In this document: positions 1 through 7,656 of the stretch, piece after piece
Position numbering within the stretch: the stretch's first letter is position 1
How the letters are laid out: each line of letters begins with the position of its first letter
Source: UBA11869 sp964544965
GTDB taxonomy: Bacteria; Pseudomonadota; Gammaproteobacteria; Eutrophobiales; Eutrophobiaceae
NCBI GenBank assembly: GCA_964544965.1
Contig: CAZJED010000031.1
Location: 1 to 17,019 of the forward strand
DNA length: 17,019 nucleotides
Reading direction: 5' to 3'
Made by a program: the position numbers and the translations under genes
The notes under the pieces: generated by a model
What the model saw: the letters and a program-made list of their open reading frames with translations, nothing else
The model's database searches: none
Told to the model about the DNA's origin: nothing

Positions 1-361
1 TGGGGCTTATTATTGGGCTCCCTACCAATCGGCCTATGTTGCTTCCAAAGCGGGGTTCCTCGCATACTGCACCAGCCTGAACTACGAACTTCAGCGCAAG
101 AACGTCTTTATTACTAATGTGATTTTTGCTGGGGTTGATACACCTTTCGTCGATGGTCGTAATTATGAGACATATAAAAAAGGTGGCAAACTCATGCATC
201 CCTCGAAGATTGCCGACCTGGTTGTCGGAAATCTGCTAAGGCCTCGGCAAAACCTGGTTATGGGTTCACCGATAAACTACTGGGTCAGCCGACTATCCAT
301 GATGGCACCATCATTTTTTCAAAATATCATTGAACGCCGCAATCAATCGCCAACGGATTAA
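1..361 (+). CDS. Short-chain dehydrogenase/reductase, C-terminal part (5' end outside window)
   Basis: The reading frame is open from base 2 to the TAA at 359-361, so about 119 C-terminal residues are present and the start lies upstream of the window. The segment YVASK (Tyr codon 35-37, Lys codon 47-49) is the YxxxK catalytic motif of the short-chain dehydrogenase/reductase superfamily, NAD(P)-dependent oxidoreductases with a Rossmann fold. It is followed by the family's usual helix and a strand ending in FAGVDTPF, equivalent to the PGxVxTP region. The GTG at 119 lies downstream of the catalytic motif, so it is not the true start. The hydrophobic C-terminus with INYWVSRLSMMAPSFF could lie against a membrane, which is inferred. 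The substrate cannot be told. bioA begins 2 nt after the stop, so the two are probably co-transcribed. Confidence 0.8.
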   Translation, partial: GAYYWAPYQSAYVASKAGFLAYCTSLNYELQRKNVFITNVIFAGVDTPFVDGRNYETYKKGGKLMHPSKIADLVVGNLLRPRQNLVMGSPINYWVSRLSMMAPSFFQNIIERRNQSPTD

Positions 362-363
362 AC

Positions 364-1656
364 ATGTACGACGCCCCTCATCTTGAAGATTTGTTAAGTA
401 TCGACCAGAACTCAATCTGGCATCCCTATAGTGCAATGTTTTCAAATTTGCCGGTTTATCACGTTGCATCAGCTGAAGGCGTACGTTTAAAGTTATCCAA
501 CGGAAAACAGTTGGTCGACGGCATGTCATCCTGGTGGTGTGCGATACACGGCTATAATCATCCTGAGATAAACAAGGTACTAGAGCTTCAACTAAAACAA
601 ACAGCTCATGTTATGTTCGGCGGGCTTACTCATACGCCTGCAATAAAACTGACAGAAAAATTACTTACTATTGTTCCAGATAAGTTTGATGCCGTGTTTT
701 ATTCAGATTCGGGTTCGGTTGCTGTTGAGGTTGGAATGAAAATGGCAATTCAATACTGGCATGCAAAAGGCAAACCTGAACGTCAAAACTTTGTTTCGTT
801 ACGGTCCGGCTATCATGGCGATACATTTGGTGCGATGTCTGTTTGCGATCCAGTTACTGGTATGCATAGTTTATTTTCTAAATCTCTTACTAAACAATTT
901 TTTATTGAACAACCCAAATGTCGATTCGGTGAATCATGTAGCTCAACAGATATTGCAGAACTTAAACTAACTCTAGAAAAAAATTCCCAGCGTATCGCAG
1001 CGCTAATTATGGAACCGATTGTACAAGGTGCGGGCGGTATGTGGTTTTATTCTGCTGATTATTTAAAGGAGGTTTATCGACTATGTAAAGAGTTCGATAT
1101 CCTTTTAATTTTTGATGAAATCGCAACCGGTTTTGGCAGGACAGGAAAACTATTTGCTTGCGAGCATGCAAAAGTTACTCCCGATATTATGTGTATTGGT
1201 AAAGCACTAACCGGAGGTTATTTATCGTTAGCGGCAACGCTTACTACAAATGATATTCACGAGGTGATTGATGGTAGCGAGCCCGGAGTTTTCATGCATG
1301 GCCCCACATTCATGGCAAATCCATTGGCTTGTAGCGCCGCTTTAGCCAGCACTAATTTATTACTTCAATCTGCCTGGCAGGAAACTATTTTACGAATTGA
1401 AAAGGGTTTAGAAAATGGATTAATGTCCTGCAAAGAAATGAATCATGTTGCTGATGTTCGTGTGCTTGGCGCAATCGGCGTTGTTGAACTAAAAAATGAA
1501 GTAGATATGCAAAAAGTAATTCCGGAATTTGTTAAAAGAGGTGTTTGGATTAGACCTTTTGGAAAATTAGTCTATCTAATGCCACCCTATATTATTAATG
1601 ATGATGATCTGAGCTTATTAACAGCAGCTTTAGTTGAGGTTGTTAGCAGCGTTTAA
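364..1656 (+). CDS. bioA: Adenosylmethionine-8-amino-7-oxononanoate aminotransferase
   Basis: BioA is the PLP enzyme that moves an amino group from S-adenosylmethionine to 7-keto-8-aminopelargonate, giving 7,8-diaminopelargonate in cytosolic biotin synthesis. The 430-residue length is normal for the family. Visible signatures are WHPYSAM (19-25), DGMSSWWCAIHGYNHP (52-67, a BioA hallmark around the substrate pocket), SDSGSVAVE (114-122, phosphate-binding turn), SGYHGDT (148-154, Tyr150 stacking on PLP), DEIATGFGRTG (251-261, Asp251 to the pyridine nitrogen) and IGKALTGGYLSLA (278-290, Lys280 as Schiff-base lysine). The ATG lies 2 nt after the preceding dehydrogenase stop and has only a weak Shine-Dalgarno, consistent with translational coupling. 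No other bio gene is in the window. The 3' end faces dapE with 3 nt between stops. Identification is firm. Confidence 0.96.
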   Translation: MYDAPHLEDLLSIDQNSIWHPYSAMFSNLPVYHVASAEGVRLKLSNGKQLVDGMSSWWCAIHGYNHPEINKVLELQLKQTAHVMFGGLTHTPAIKLTEKLLTIVPDKFDAVFYSDSGSVAVEVGMKMAIQYWHAKGKPERQNFVSLRSGYHGDTFGAMSVCDPVTGMHSLFSKSLTKQFFIEQPKCRFGESCSSTDIAELKLTLEKNSQRIAALIMEPIVQGAGGMWFYSADYLKEVYRLCKEFDILLIFDEIATGFGRTGKLFACEHAKVTPDIMCIGKALTGGYLSLAATLTTNDIHEVIDGSEPGVFMHGPTFMANPLACSAALASTNLLLQSAWQETILRIEKGLENGLMSCKEMNHVADVRVLGAIGVVELKNEVDMQKVIPEFVKRGVWIRPFGKLVYLMPPYIINDDDLSLLTAALVEVVSSV

Positions 1657-1659
1657 TAA

Positions 1660-2790
1660 TTAATTAGATAAAAGCTTCTCGAGTACCTTTTCGTAAATAT
1701 TCGATAAGGTATCAAGGTCCTCAACTTTCACGCATTCATTGATTTTATGTATTGTTTCATTAACAACCCCGAGTTCAATTGTTTGCGCACCGGTTGGTGC
1801 GATAAAACGTCCATCTGAAGTGCCACCCCCGGTTGAGTGTATTGTATCAATACCGATAATTTCTTTTATTGCAGCTGTTGCGTTATTTATTAGTGAGCCG
1901 GAATCTGTTAAGAAAGGGGCACCCGATAATTTCCACTCGAGGGTGTAATCAAGACTAAATTTTTTTAGTAATTCTTCGACTTTGTTTTCTATTTCATCCT
2001 GAGATATTTCAGTTGAAAACCGAAAATTGAATAATACATTCAGTGCATCAGGGATAACGTTATCAGCGCCAGTACCCGCGTTAATATTTGAAATCTGAAA
2101 CGACGTTGGCGGAAAAGAATCGTTTCCCTGGTCCCACTCAATCGATGTTAATTTATTTAGAAATTCAGCTGCCTCATGAATAGGATTTTTTGCCTTCTCA
2201 GGGTAGGCAACATGCCCCTGAATTCCATTTATTTTTAATATCCCATTTAAAGAACCCCGGCGACCAATACGAATGACATCAGCGAGTTGTTTATCACTTG
2301 ATGGTTCTCCCAGAACGCACCAATTGATTTTTATTTTTTTCTCATTCAGGTAATCAATTACCCTGCGTGTTCCATTAATGGATGGACCTTCCTCGTCACT
2401 TGTAATTAAAAACGCAATTGTCCCGTTATGGTTTGGATTTTTTTGCACATATCGTTCTGCAGCTGTCACCATTGCTGCGATGCCGCTTTTCATATCCGCA
2501 GCACCACGACCATAGAGATATCCCTCTTTAATTTCTGCTTTAAATGGGTCTGTATTCCATTTCTCGATGGGGCCGACAGGTACCGTATCAGTATGGCCTG
2601 CAAAAACAAATAGTGGTTCTGAATTGCCATGTGTTACCCAGAGATTATCAACATCATCAAAACGCAGATACTCGGCACTAAAACCATTTTTATTAAGTCG
2701 TTCCGCGATTAACTTTTGACAACCATTATCATCTGGTGTCAGCGTTTTCCTATTTATAAGCTCTGTTGTTAATTTAAGTGTATCTGACAT
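1660..2790 (-). CDS. dapE: Succinyl-diaminopimelate desuccinylase
   Basis: DapE is a dinuclear zinc amidohydrolase that cleaves N-succinyl-LL-2,6-diaminopimelate to succinate and LL-diaminopimelate, for lysine and peptidoglycan synthesis. The 376 residues match the family length. Metal ligands align with the M20 peptidase scheme: His66 and Asp68 in GHTDTVP, Asp99 in GRGAADMKSG, Glu133 (general base) and Glu134 in SDEEGPS, Glu162 in GEPSS and His348 in NETIHKINE. STGGGTSDGRF (319-329) is the conserved substrate-binding loop and separates DapE from generic M20 peptidases. HVAYPEKAKNP (193-203) lies in the dimerisation domain. It is the last gene of the minus-strand operon, 10 nt after bolA. An AAGG that overlaps the bolA stop serves as its Shine-Dalgarno. 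Confidence 0.97.
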   Translation of the reverse strand: MSDTLKLTTELINRKTLTPDDNGCQKLIAERLNKNGFSAEYLRFDDVDNLWVTHGNSEPLFVFAGHTDTVPVGPIEKWNTDPFKAEIKEGYLYGRGAADMKSGIAAMVTAAERYVQKNPNHNGTIAFLITSDEEGPSINGTRRVIDYLNEKKIKINWCVLGEPSSDKQLADVIRIGRRGSLNGILKINGIQGHVAYPEKAKNPIHEAAEFLNKLTSIEWDQGNDSFPPTSFQISNINAGTGADNVIPDALNVLFNFRFSTEISQDEIENKVEELLKKFSLDYTLEWKLSGAPFLTDSGSLINNATAAIKEIIGIDTIHSTGGGTSDGRFIAPTGAQTIELGVVNETIHKINECVKVEDLDTLSNIYEKVLEKLLSN

Positions 2791-2800
2791 CTAATTAACC

Positions 2801-3076
2801 TTATGCAGTTTCATCTAACGATTGCGCTTTGATGCTCAGTGCATGTATTTCTGTCTGCATCATATTTTCTAGTGCAGAATAAACCAAGCGATGTCTCGCC
2901 AGAGTTGCAAGTCCATTGAATTTTTCTGAAACAATATGGACCTGAAAATGTCCGGCACCACCATGTCCTGAGTGACCGGCATGTAAATGTGAATCATCAA
3001 TGATTTCAAGTTGAGCTGGATTCAGAGTTTCTTCCAGGCATTCGCGAATCAATTCAACGCGGTTTGTTTCAGACAC
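2801..3076 (-). CDS. bolA: BolA family protein
   Basis: This 91-residue protein has the BolA/IbaG fold signature. BolA proteins pair with monothiol glutaredoxins to hold and deliver [2Fe-2S] clusters, and some also affect transcription and cell shape. The segment DDSHLHAGHSG followed by GHFQVHIVSEKF (about 28-53) is the canonical BolA loop with the His cluster that can ligate Fe-S. HRLVY (62-66) and the C-terminal HALSIKA carry the conserved helix and the invariant C-terminal His. The start is a GTG (3074-3076) that overlaps the end of the YciI gene by 8 nt with no visible Shine-Dalgarno, so it likely depends on coupled translation. The loop here is extended and rich in Gly and His, which is normal for the BolA rather than the IbaG branch. 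The regulatory role cannot be judged from sequence. Confidence 0.93.
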   Translation of the reverse strand: MSETNRVELIRECLEETLNPAQLEIIDDSHLHAGHSGHGGAGHFQVHIVSEKFNGLATLARHRLVYSALENMMQTEIHALSIKAQSLDETA

Positions 3077-3374
3077 TAGGGAAGACCCGCTTAAATGGTT
3101 TAACGACTACTTTCTCATAAACTCCTGCAGCGATATACGGATCCGCATCTGCCCATGACTGCGCTTCCTCTAATGAATTAAATTCAGCCACGATAAGACT
3201 ACCACTAAAACCGGCAGAACCAGGGTCTTCACCATCAATGTTGGGATGAGGTCCTGCAATTAATAATCGTCCCTCATCCTCTAAGGTCTTGAGTCTTGCG
3301 ATATGCTCAGCCCTGACACTTAATCTTTTTTCAAGACTATCTTCAACATCCTGACTTATTACTGCATAGAACAT
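3069..3374 (-). CDS. yciI: YciI family protein
   Basis: This 101-residue protein belongs to the YciI family, small ferredoxin-like alpha/beta dimers with a conserved His-Asp pair in a pocket and no settled physiological reaction. Visible features are the N-terminal strand MFYAVISQD, RAEHIARLKTLEDEGRLLIAGP (21-42, containing the conserved His and Gly-Pro), the strand GSLIVAEF (59-66), and SWADADPYIAAGVYEKVVVKPF (73-94), a standard YciI C-terminal motif with Asp-Pro-Tyr. The ATG is 2 nt after the yciB stop, and an AGGA about 12 nt upstream lies inside the 3' end of yciB. Its place between yciB and bolA is a common proteobacterial arrangement, which supports the call. Function is unknown. Confidence 0.93.
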   Translation of the reverse strand: MFYAVISQDVEDSLEKRLSVRAEHIARLKTLEDEGRLLIAGPHPNIDGEDPGSAGFSGSLIVAEFNSLEEAQSWADADPYIAAGVYEKVVVKPFKRVFPSV

Positions 3375-3376
3375 AA

Positions 3377-3937
3377 TTATTCTTTTTCCTCTTTAATATC
3401 TTCAATATATCGTGACATATACATTGCTTGTGCAATGGCAAATATAAGTGTTAAACCTAAAAGACCATAGACCTTAAAATTTACCCAAAATTCAGTACTA
3501 AAATTATAGGCTACATAAAGATTGGCAATTCCAGAGAAAATAAAAAATACAACCCAACCTAAATTTAATTTAGTCCATATTTTATCCGGAACAGAAATTG
3601 CGTGGTCCATCATTCTTCGAATGATTGGTTTTTTACCAATAAATTGACTTCCAAGAAAAACAAGTGCAAACACCCAATTAACCGCAGTCGGTTTCCATTT
3701 AATAAAACGTATATCTTTTAATAGCAGTGTTGCTCCACCCAATATAATTGTTAAAAGTAAGGTTATTACATGCATTTTTTCAAATTTACGGGTTTTTAAC
3801 CAATAAACGAAAATTTGTATTGCGGATGCAATAATCAAAACTTGTATAGCCAGATAGATGCCTTGCTCCCTGTCTTCTGGGTAGTAAAAGGCGATTAAAA
3901 ACGCAACCAATGGAAAAAAATCAAATAGGAATTTCAT
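3377..3937 (-). CDS. yciB: Septation protein A / YciB, inner-membrane protein
   Basis: YciB (also called IspA or septation protein A) is a polytopic inner-membrane protein linked to cell division and envelope integrity. The 186-residue length is typical. The sequence opens with MKFLFDFFPLVAFLIAFYY, the characteristic YciB N-terminal segment. Further hydrophobic stretches lie near residues 27-46, 56-74, 87-100, 126-145 and 152-172, giving about five membrane segments. WKPTAVNWVFALVFLGSQF and the following GKKPIIRRMM segment are family hallmarks, and it ends in a charged tail (IEDIKEEKE). It heads the operon yciB-yciI-bolA-dapE. There is no recognisable Shine-Dalgarno before its ATG, and a TATAAA lies so close upstream that a leaderless transcript is conceivable (inferred). 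Confidence 0.94.
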   Translation of the reverse strand: MKFLFDFFPLVAFLIAFYYPEDREQGIYLAIQVLIIASAIQIFVYWLKTRKFEKMHVITLLLTIILGGATLLLKDIRFIKWKPTAVNWVFALVFLGSQFIGKKPIIRRMMDHAISVPDKIWTKLNLGWVVFFIFSGIANLYVAYNFSTEFWVNFKVYGLLGLTLIFAIAQAMYMSRYIEDIKEEKE

Positions 3938-3940
3938 GAA

Positions 3941-3946
3941 TTTATA
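3941..3946 (-). promoter_or_regulatory. Possible -10 box for the yciB operon
   Basis: On the minus strand this reads TATAAA, ending 3 nt upstream of the yciB ATG. The -35 position 17 nt further upstream holds TCGAAT, a poor match. A start 6-7 nt downstream would fall at the ATG itself and give a leaderless mRNA. Only the -10 match is seen, and promoter function is inferred. Confidence 0.3.
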
Positions 3947-4107
3947 CTTAAATAATTAGATGTATTCGATATCATAGCCTAAATTTATCTTAATCGACAT
4001 TTCAAAGTGTACTACCACATAACCAGAGACATTTATAATCCTTATTATTTCGGTAGTTTTCGGTGATTTCTTGAGAAGAAAATTCTTTTACGGCAGAAGA
4101 GTCAGAG

Positions 4108-4113
4108 TATAAT
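4108..4113 (+). promoter_or_regulatory. Candidate -10 box of the trpS operon promoter
   Basis: A perfect TATAAT lies 53 nt upstream of the trpS start in the divergent region between yciB and trpS. The -35 region at a 17-nt spacing reads CTTTTA, which is weak. A second TATAAT at 4034-4039 also lacks a good -35. The downstream box is preferred because it gives a short leader of about 47 nt. Confidence 0.5.
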
Positions 4114-4153
4114 GAGGTCGATAATTGCTCTCCATACTAAAAATAGCGACCAC

Positions 4154-4160
4154 AGGAGGT
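4154..4160 (+). promoter_or_regulatory. Shine-Dalgarno site fixing the TTG start of trpS
   Basis: AGGAGGT is a full complement to the 16S rRNA 3' end and sits 6 nt before the TTG at 4167. No ATG or GTG start at a suitable distance exists in this frame. The next in-frame ATG (codon 13) would cut off the strand before the HIGH-like motif. The perfect site probably offsets the weak TTG start codon. Confidence 0.85.
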
Positions 4161-4166
4161 TGTTGA

Positions 4167-5378
4167 TTGTCTATAGGCGGTAAACAGCGGGTGTTGTCGG
4201 GTATGCGCCCGACGGGCCAACTTCATTTAGGTCATTATCACGGCGTACTCAAAAATTGGCTTGAACTTCAGCAGGAATACGAATGCTTTTTCTTTGTTGC
4301 AGATTGGCATGCGTTAACAACAGAGTACGAAGACCCATCCATTATTGAGAAAAGTGTTTGGGACATGGTTATTGACTGGCTTGCTGTTGGTGTTAATCCG
4401 GGTTCGGCTAAATTATTTATTCAATCGCGCGTACCCGAACACGCAGAGTTACATTTACTATTATCAATGTGTACACCAGTTAGTTGGTTAGAAAGAGTGC
4501 CAAGTTATAAGGACCAGCAAGAGAAACTATCAGATAAAGATCTCACAACTTATGGATTTTTAGGTTATCCGTTACTACAAACCGCCGATATTATTATTTA
4601 TAAGGCTGGTTTTGTCCCGGTAGGCGAAGACCAGGTTTCGCATGTTGAATTAGCTCGAGAAGTAGTAAGGCGGTTTAATCATATTTACGGGCGCGAGAGA
4701 GATTTTGAGAAGAACATAGAAACTGCATTAAAAAAAATGGGAAAAAAAACAGCCCGACTTTATGATGAATTACGTCGTAAGTATCAAGAACAGGGCGATG
4801 CTTCCTCACTAGAAAAGGCACGAGAATTACTCGCCTCACAACAAAATATTAGTATTGGTGACAGCGAACGCTTATCTGGTTATCTTGATGGTTCGGGCAA
4901 AGCAATTTTTCCAGAACCACAAGCTTTATTAACACCAGCCTCAAAGATGATGGGTTTAGATGGTCAGAAAATGTCAAAATCCTATGGCAATACTATTTCA
5001 TTAAGAGAAAACCCCAGTGTTGTAGAGGATAAGATTAAAACAATGCCAACCGACCCGGCGAGAATCAGATTAACCGATTCGGGAAACCCAGAAAAATGTC
5101 CGGTTTGGAATCTTCATCAGGTTTATTCTGATGAGTCACTTAAAAAATGGGTGGTTGAAGGTTGCACAAATGCTAAGATCGGTTGTCTTGAGTGCAAGAA
5201 GCCGCTTATAGATACCGTATTGAAAGAGCAGGAACCAATACGCGAGCGTGCTAATGAATATCTAAACGATCCGGAGACAGTTCGCGGTATTATTGCAGAG
5301 GGATGTGATGCAGCAAGGGATATTGCAAAAGAGACTTTAGATGAGGTTCGTGAGGCCATGGGGTTGAGTTATTCTTAG
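4167..5378 (+). CDS. trpS: Tryptophan-tRNA ligase, long form with a four-cysteine motif
   Basis: TrpRS charges tRNA-Trp with tryptophan in the cytosol. The class I signatures are HLGH (20-23, HIGH equivalent) in SGMRPTGQLHLGHYHG and KMSKS (268-272) in DGQKMSKSYGN. GEDQVSHVELAREV (substrate-binding helix) is also present. At 403 residues it is about 70 longer than E. coli TrpRS. The extra length includes an insertion between the Rossmann core and the KMSKS loop (roughly 175-245, charged, with a DELRRKYQEQGD segment). Near the C-terminus Cys311, Cys333, Cys340 and Cys343 form C-x21-C-x6-C-x2-C, close to the C-x22-C-x6-C-x2-C motif that binds [4Fe-4S] in Thermotoga maritima TrpRS. The start is a TTG. 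It is the first gene of the plus-strand group, and its stop overlaps the scpA Shine-Dalgarno. Confidence 0.96.
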   Translation: MSIGGKQRVLSGMRPTGQLHLGHYHGVLKNWLELQQEYECFFFVADWHALTTEYEDPSIIEKSVWDMVIDWLAVGVNPGSAKLFIQSRVPEHAELHLLLSMCTPVSWLERVPSYKDQQEKLSDKDLTTYGFLGYPLLQTADIIIYKAGFVPVGEDQVSHVELAREVVRRFNHIYGRERDFEKNIETALKKMGKKTARLYDELRRKYQEQGDASSLEKARELLASQQNISIGDSERLSGYLDGSGKAIFPEPQALLTPASKMMGLDGQKMSKSYGNTISLRENPSVVEDKIKTMPTDPARIRLTDSGNPEKCPVWNLHQVYSDESLKKWVVEGCTNAKIGCLECKKPLIDTVLKEQEPIRERANEYLNDPETVRGIIAEGCDAARDIAKETLDEVREAMGLSYS

Positions 5379-5392
5379 GAAAGATTTTAATA

Positions 5393-6199
5393 ATGACCGA
5401 AGAAACTGAAACAACAAAAACACAACAACGCGAGATGCCATTTGCACTGATTCAGGGTGCGCCATTAACAGACCTACCGAAAGATTTATACATACCACCA
5501 GATGCACTAGAGGTCTTCCTTGAGGCATTTGAGGGTCCGCTGGATTTGTTACTTTACTTAATTAAGAAACAGAACATTGATATTCTCAATATCCCGATAG
5601 CAAGAATTACTGAACAGTATATGTCGTACATTGAGTTGATGGAAATTCTTGAGCTCGAACTCGCTGGTGAGTATTTATTAATGGCGGCAATGTTGGCTGA
5701 GATTAAATCAAGAATGTTATTACCCAGGCATACAGAGGAAGAGGATGAAGAAGACCCAAGAGCAGAATTAATCCGGCGTTTGCAGGAGTATGAACGATAT
5801 AAAGATGCAGCGGAGAAACTGGATAAATTACCGCGCTATGAAAGAGATATATTTTCGACTGTTACAGAATTTCCGGGGCGCAAAACAAATCATAAACCAC
5901 CTGATGTGGCAATGGATACGATACTTAAGGTTTTTTCAGAAGTTATAGCACGCGCCGAGATGTTCTCTCATCACATGATACAACGGGAGGCATTATCTGT
6001 ACGCGAACGCATGGGCATTGTCTTGGAAAAAATTAATACTGAGACGTTTATCGATTTTAAAGATTTATTTACTGTAGAAGAGGGGCGCGCGGGCGCAATT
6101 GTTTCATTGTTAGCAATACTTCAACTTATGAAGGATTCACTTATTCAGTTAGTGCAGAATGAACCTAACGGACCAATTTATGTTAAGGCAGCATCGTGA
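5393..6199 (+). CDS. scpA: Segregation and condensation protein A (kleisin)
   Basis: ScpA is the kleisin subunit that bridges the SMC dimer and, with ScpB, forms the bacterial condensin that compacts and segregates the nucleoid. The hallmark segment FEGPLDLLLYLIKKQNID (46-63), followed by LNIPIARITEQY, is the N-terminal SMC-neck-binding helix region. LAGEYLLMAAMLAEIKSRMLLP (90-111) is equally conserved, followed by the acidic linker EEEDEED. The C-terminal winged-helix part contains FIDFKDLF and EEGRAGAIVSLLAILQLMKD, which contacts the other SMC head. Length (268) is normal, with about 40 extra N-terminal residues before the core as in many proteobacteria. AGGAAAG overlapping the trpS stop is a good ribosome site. 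The gene overlaps scpB by 4 nt (GTGA), implying translational coupling. Confidence 0.97.
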   Translation: MTEETETTKTQQREMPFALIQGAPLTDLPKDLYIPPDALEVFLEAFEGPLDLLLYLIKKQNIDILNIPIARITEQYMSYIELMEILELELAGEYLLMAAMLAEIKSRMLLPRHTEEEDEEDPRAELIRRLQEYERYKDAAEKLDKLPRYERDIFSTVTEFPGRKTNHKPPDVAMDTILKVFSEVIARAEMFSHHMIQREALSVRERMGIVLEKINTETFIDFKDLFTVEEGRAGAIVSLLAILQLMKDSLIQLVQNEPNGPIYVKAAS

Positions 6200-6900
6200 G
6201 TCAGAAAAAAATTAAAAATATTATTGAAGCGGCTTTAATGGTTTCAACACAACCGTTAAACGTTAAACGTCTGATGAATTTATTTGAAGAAAATAAAACA
6301 ATACAACCAAATCGCGATAGTATTAAAAAAGCAATTATTGATTTGCAAAAAGACTTTGAAGGTCGCGGTGTGAATTTAGTTGAGGTGGCTAGCGGTTTCC
6401 GATTTCAGGCAGATGATGAATATGCTGACTGGGTAAACCATTTGTTTGATGAACGACCGCCCCGTTATTCGAGAGCATTATTGGAAACACTTTCAATTAT
6501 TGCATATCGTCAGCCCATTACCCGCAGTGAAATAGAAGATATACGCGGTGTAAGTGTCAGCGGAACAATAACGAAAACATTATTAGAACGTGAATGGATT
6601 AAAGTGGTTGGTCACCGTGATGTACCTGGCAGACCTGAGTTGTTAGCTACAACGAAATCATTCCTTGATTATTTTAATCTTAAAAAATTATCAGATTTAC
6701 CACCGCTTGAGGATATTAAAGATTTTGATTCAATCAATCCCGATCTATTTGATGCACTAGAAAAAGAGTTGGGCAAAGATAATAATCAAACAGATGATAA
6801 TGAAACCGCATCGGTAATTGATTCAGAGGACATGATGACAGCTGAAGATATTGATGATGATGTGGCTGAAAGCGCAAAAGTAATCCCTTTCTCAAGCTAA
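6196..6900 (+). CDS. scpB: Segregation and condensation protein B
   Basis: ScpB dimerises and binds the middle of ScpA in the SMC-ScpAB complex. The protein (234 residues) begins KKIKNIIEAALMVSTQPLNV, the first winged-helix domain. The second contains RYSRALLETLSIIAYRQPIT and RSEIEDIRGVSVSGTITKTL, the strongest family motif. EREWIKVVGHRDVPGRPELLATTKSFLDYF closes the core. The last 40 or so residues are a low-complexity acidic tail (rich in Asp and Glu, e.g. DIDDD), variable in this family. The start is a GTG inside the scpA stop (GTGA, 4-nt overlap). No separate ribosome site is needed. rluB follows 21 nt later. Confidence 0.96.
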   Translation: MSQKKIKNIIEAALMVSTQPLNVKRLMNLFEENKTIQPNRDSIKKAIIDLQKDFEGRGVNLVEVASGFRFQADDEYADWVNHLFDERPPRYSRALLETLSIIAYRQPITRSEIEDIRGVSVSGTITKTLLEREWIKVVGHRDVPGRPELLATTKSFLDYFNLKKLSDLPPLEDIKDFDSINPDLFDALEKELGKDNNQTDDNETASVIDSEDMMTAEDIDDDVAESAKVIPFSS

Positions 6901-6921
6901 ATACACGTAAGTATTTTTATT

Positions 6922-7656
6922 ATGGCCGATCGTATTCATAAGGTTCTTGCTAATGCCGGTTATGGTTCAAGACGTGAGATTGAAACGTTAATACGTAATG
7001 GCAAGATTAGCGTTAATGGAAAGTTGGCAACGATTGGGCAAAGTATTGAAGCGAAAGATCGTGTCACCATAAATTCACGCTCGATTCGGTTACATTTACA
7101 AAATAAAAAAAAACCGGAGGTTCTTGCTTATTACAAACAGGCAGGAGAAGTATGTACACGTCGGGACGAGAAGGGACGCGATACTGTTTTTAGAAATTTA
7201 CCTCACCTTAGAAATAGTCGTTGGATAAACATTGGCCGACTTGATTTAAATACGACAGGGTTATTGTTATTTACTACTGATGGCGAATTAGCAAATAAAC
7301 TGATGCACCCATCAAGTCAGATTGAACGCGAATACGCTGTACGTGTTTTAGGGCAAATCACAAAAGAAAATATCAGCACCTTATTAGATGGCGTTAAATT
7401 AGAAGATGGTCTCGCTAGATTTACCGATATTGTTGATTCAGGCGGGACGGGTGCGAATCATTGGTATCATGTTGTGGTGATGGAAGGACGAAACAAGGAG
7501 GTGCGTCGTTTATGGGAATCTCAAGGCGTTCAGGTGACACGTTTAATCAGGACACGTTTTGGCTCTTACATTCTGCCGAGAAAAAAGAAGTCGGGTCAAT
7601 TTTGGCGTCTTGATGATAAGGAAATTAAATTACTCGAAGATAGTGTTTTATCTTAA
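6922..7656 (+). CDS. rluB: 23S rRNA pseudouridine synthase, RluB type
   Basis: This 244-residue enzyme of the RsuA/RluB/RluE/RluF family isomerises uridine to pseudouridine in rRNA. The N-terminal S4 RNA-binding domain (about 1-60) includes RIHKVLANAGYGSRREIE and GKISVNGKLATIG. The catalytic motif NIGRLDLNTTGLLLFTTDG (103-121) carries the nucleophile Asp108. HPSSQIEREYAVRV and GRNKEVRRLWE further confirm the family. RluB (modifying the position equivalent to E. coli 23S U2605) is preferred over RsuA because of the ScpAB neighbourhood, where RluB is usually encoded, and the S4-domain sequence. Specificity is inferred. E. coli RluB has a longer basic tail, which is absent here. The gene ends directly against the next start (TAAATG), suggesting coupling. 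Confidence 0.92.
   Translation: MADRIHKVLANAGYGSRREIETLIRNGKISVNGKLATIGQSIEAKDRVTINSRSIRLHLQNKKKPEVLAYYKQAGEVCTRRDEKGRDTVFRNLPHLRNSRWINIGRLDLNTTGLLLFTTDGELANKLMHPSSQIEREYAVRVLGQITKENISTLLDGVKLEDGLARFTDIVDSGGTGANHWYHVVVMEGRNKEVRRLWESQGVQVTRLIRTRFGSYILPRKKKSGQFWRLDDKEIKLLEDSVLS

Noticed and set aside
1640..1680. Bidirectional terminator between the convergent bioA and dapE genes
   Set aside because: The stops are 3 nt apart and the surrounding bases form no clear GC-rich stem with a T-tract. Any terminator would have to lie inside coding sequence, and none was recognised.
4011..4057. ACTACC and GGTAGT as operator arms in the yciB-trpS gap
   Set aside because: The arms are only 6 bp and are separated by 35 nt, which is expected by chance.
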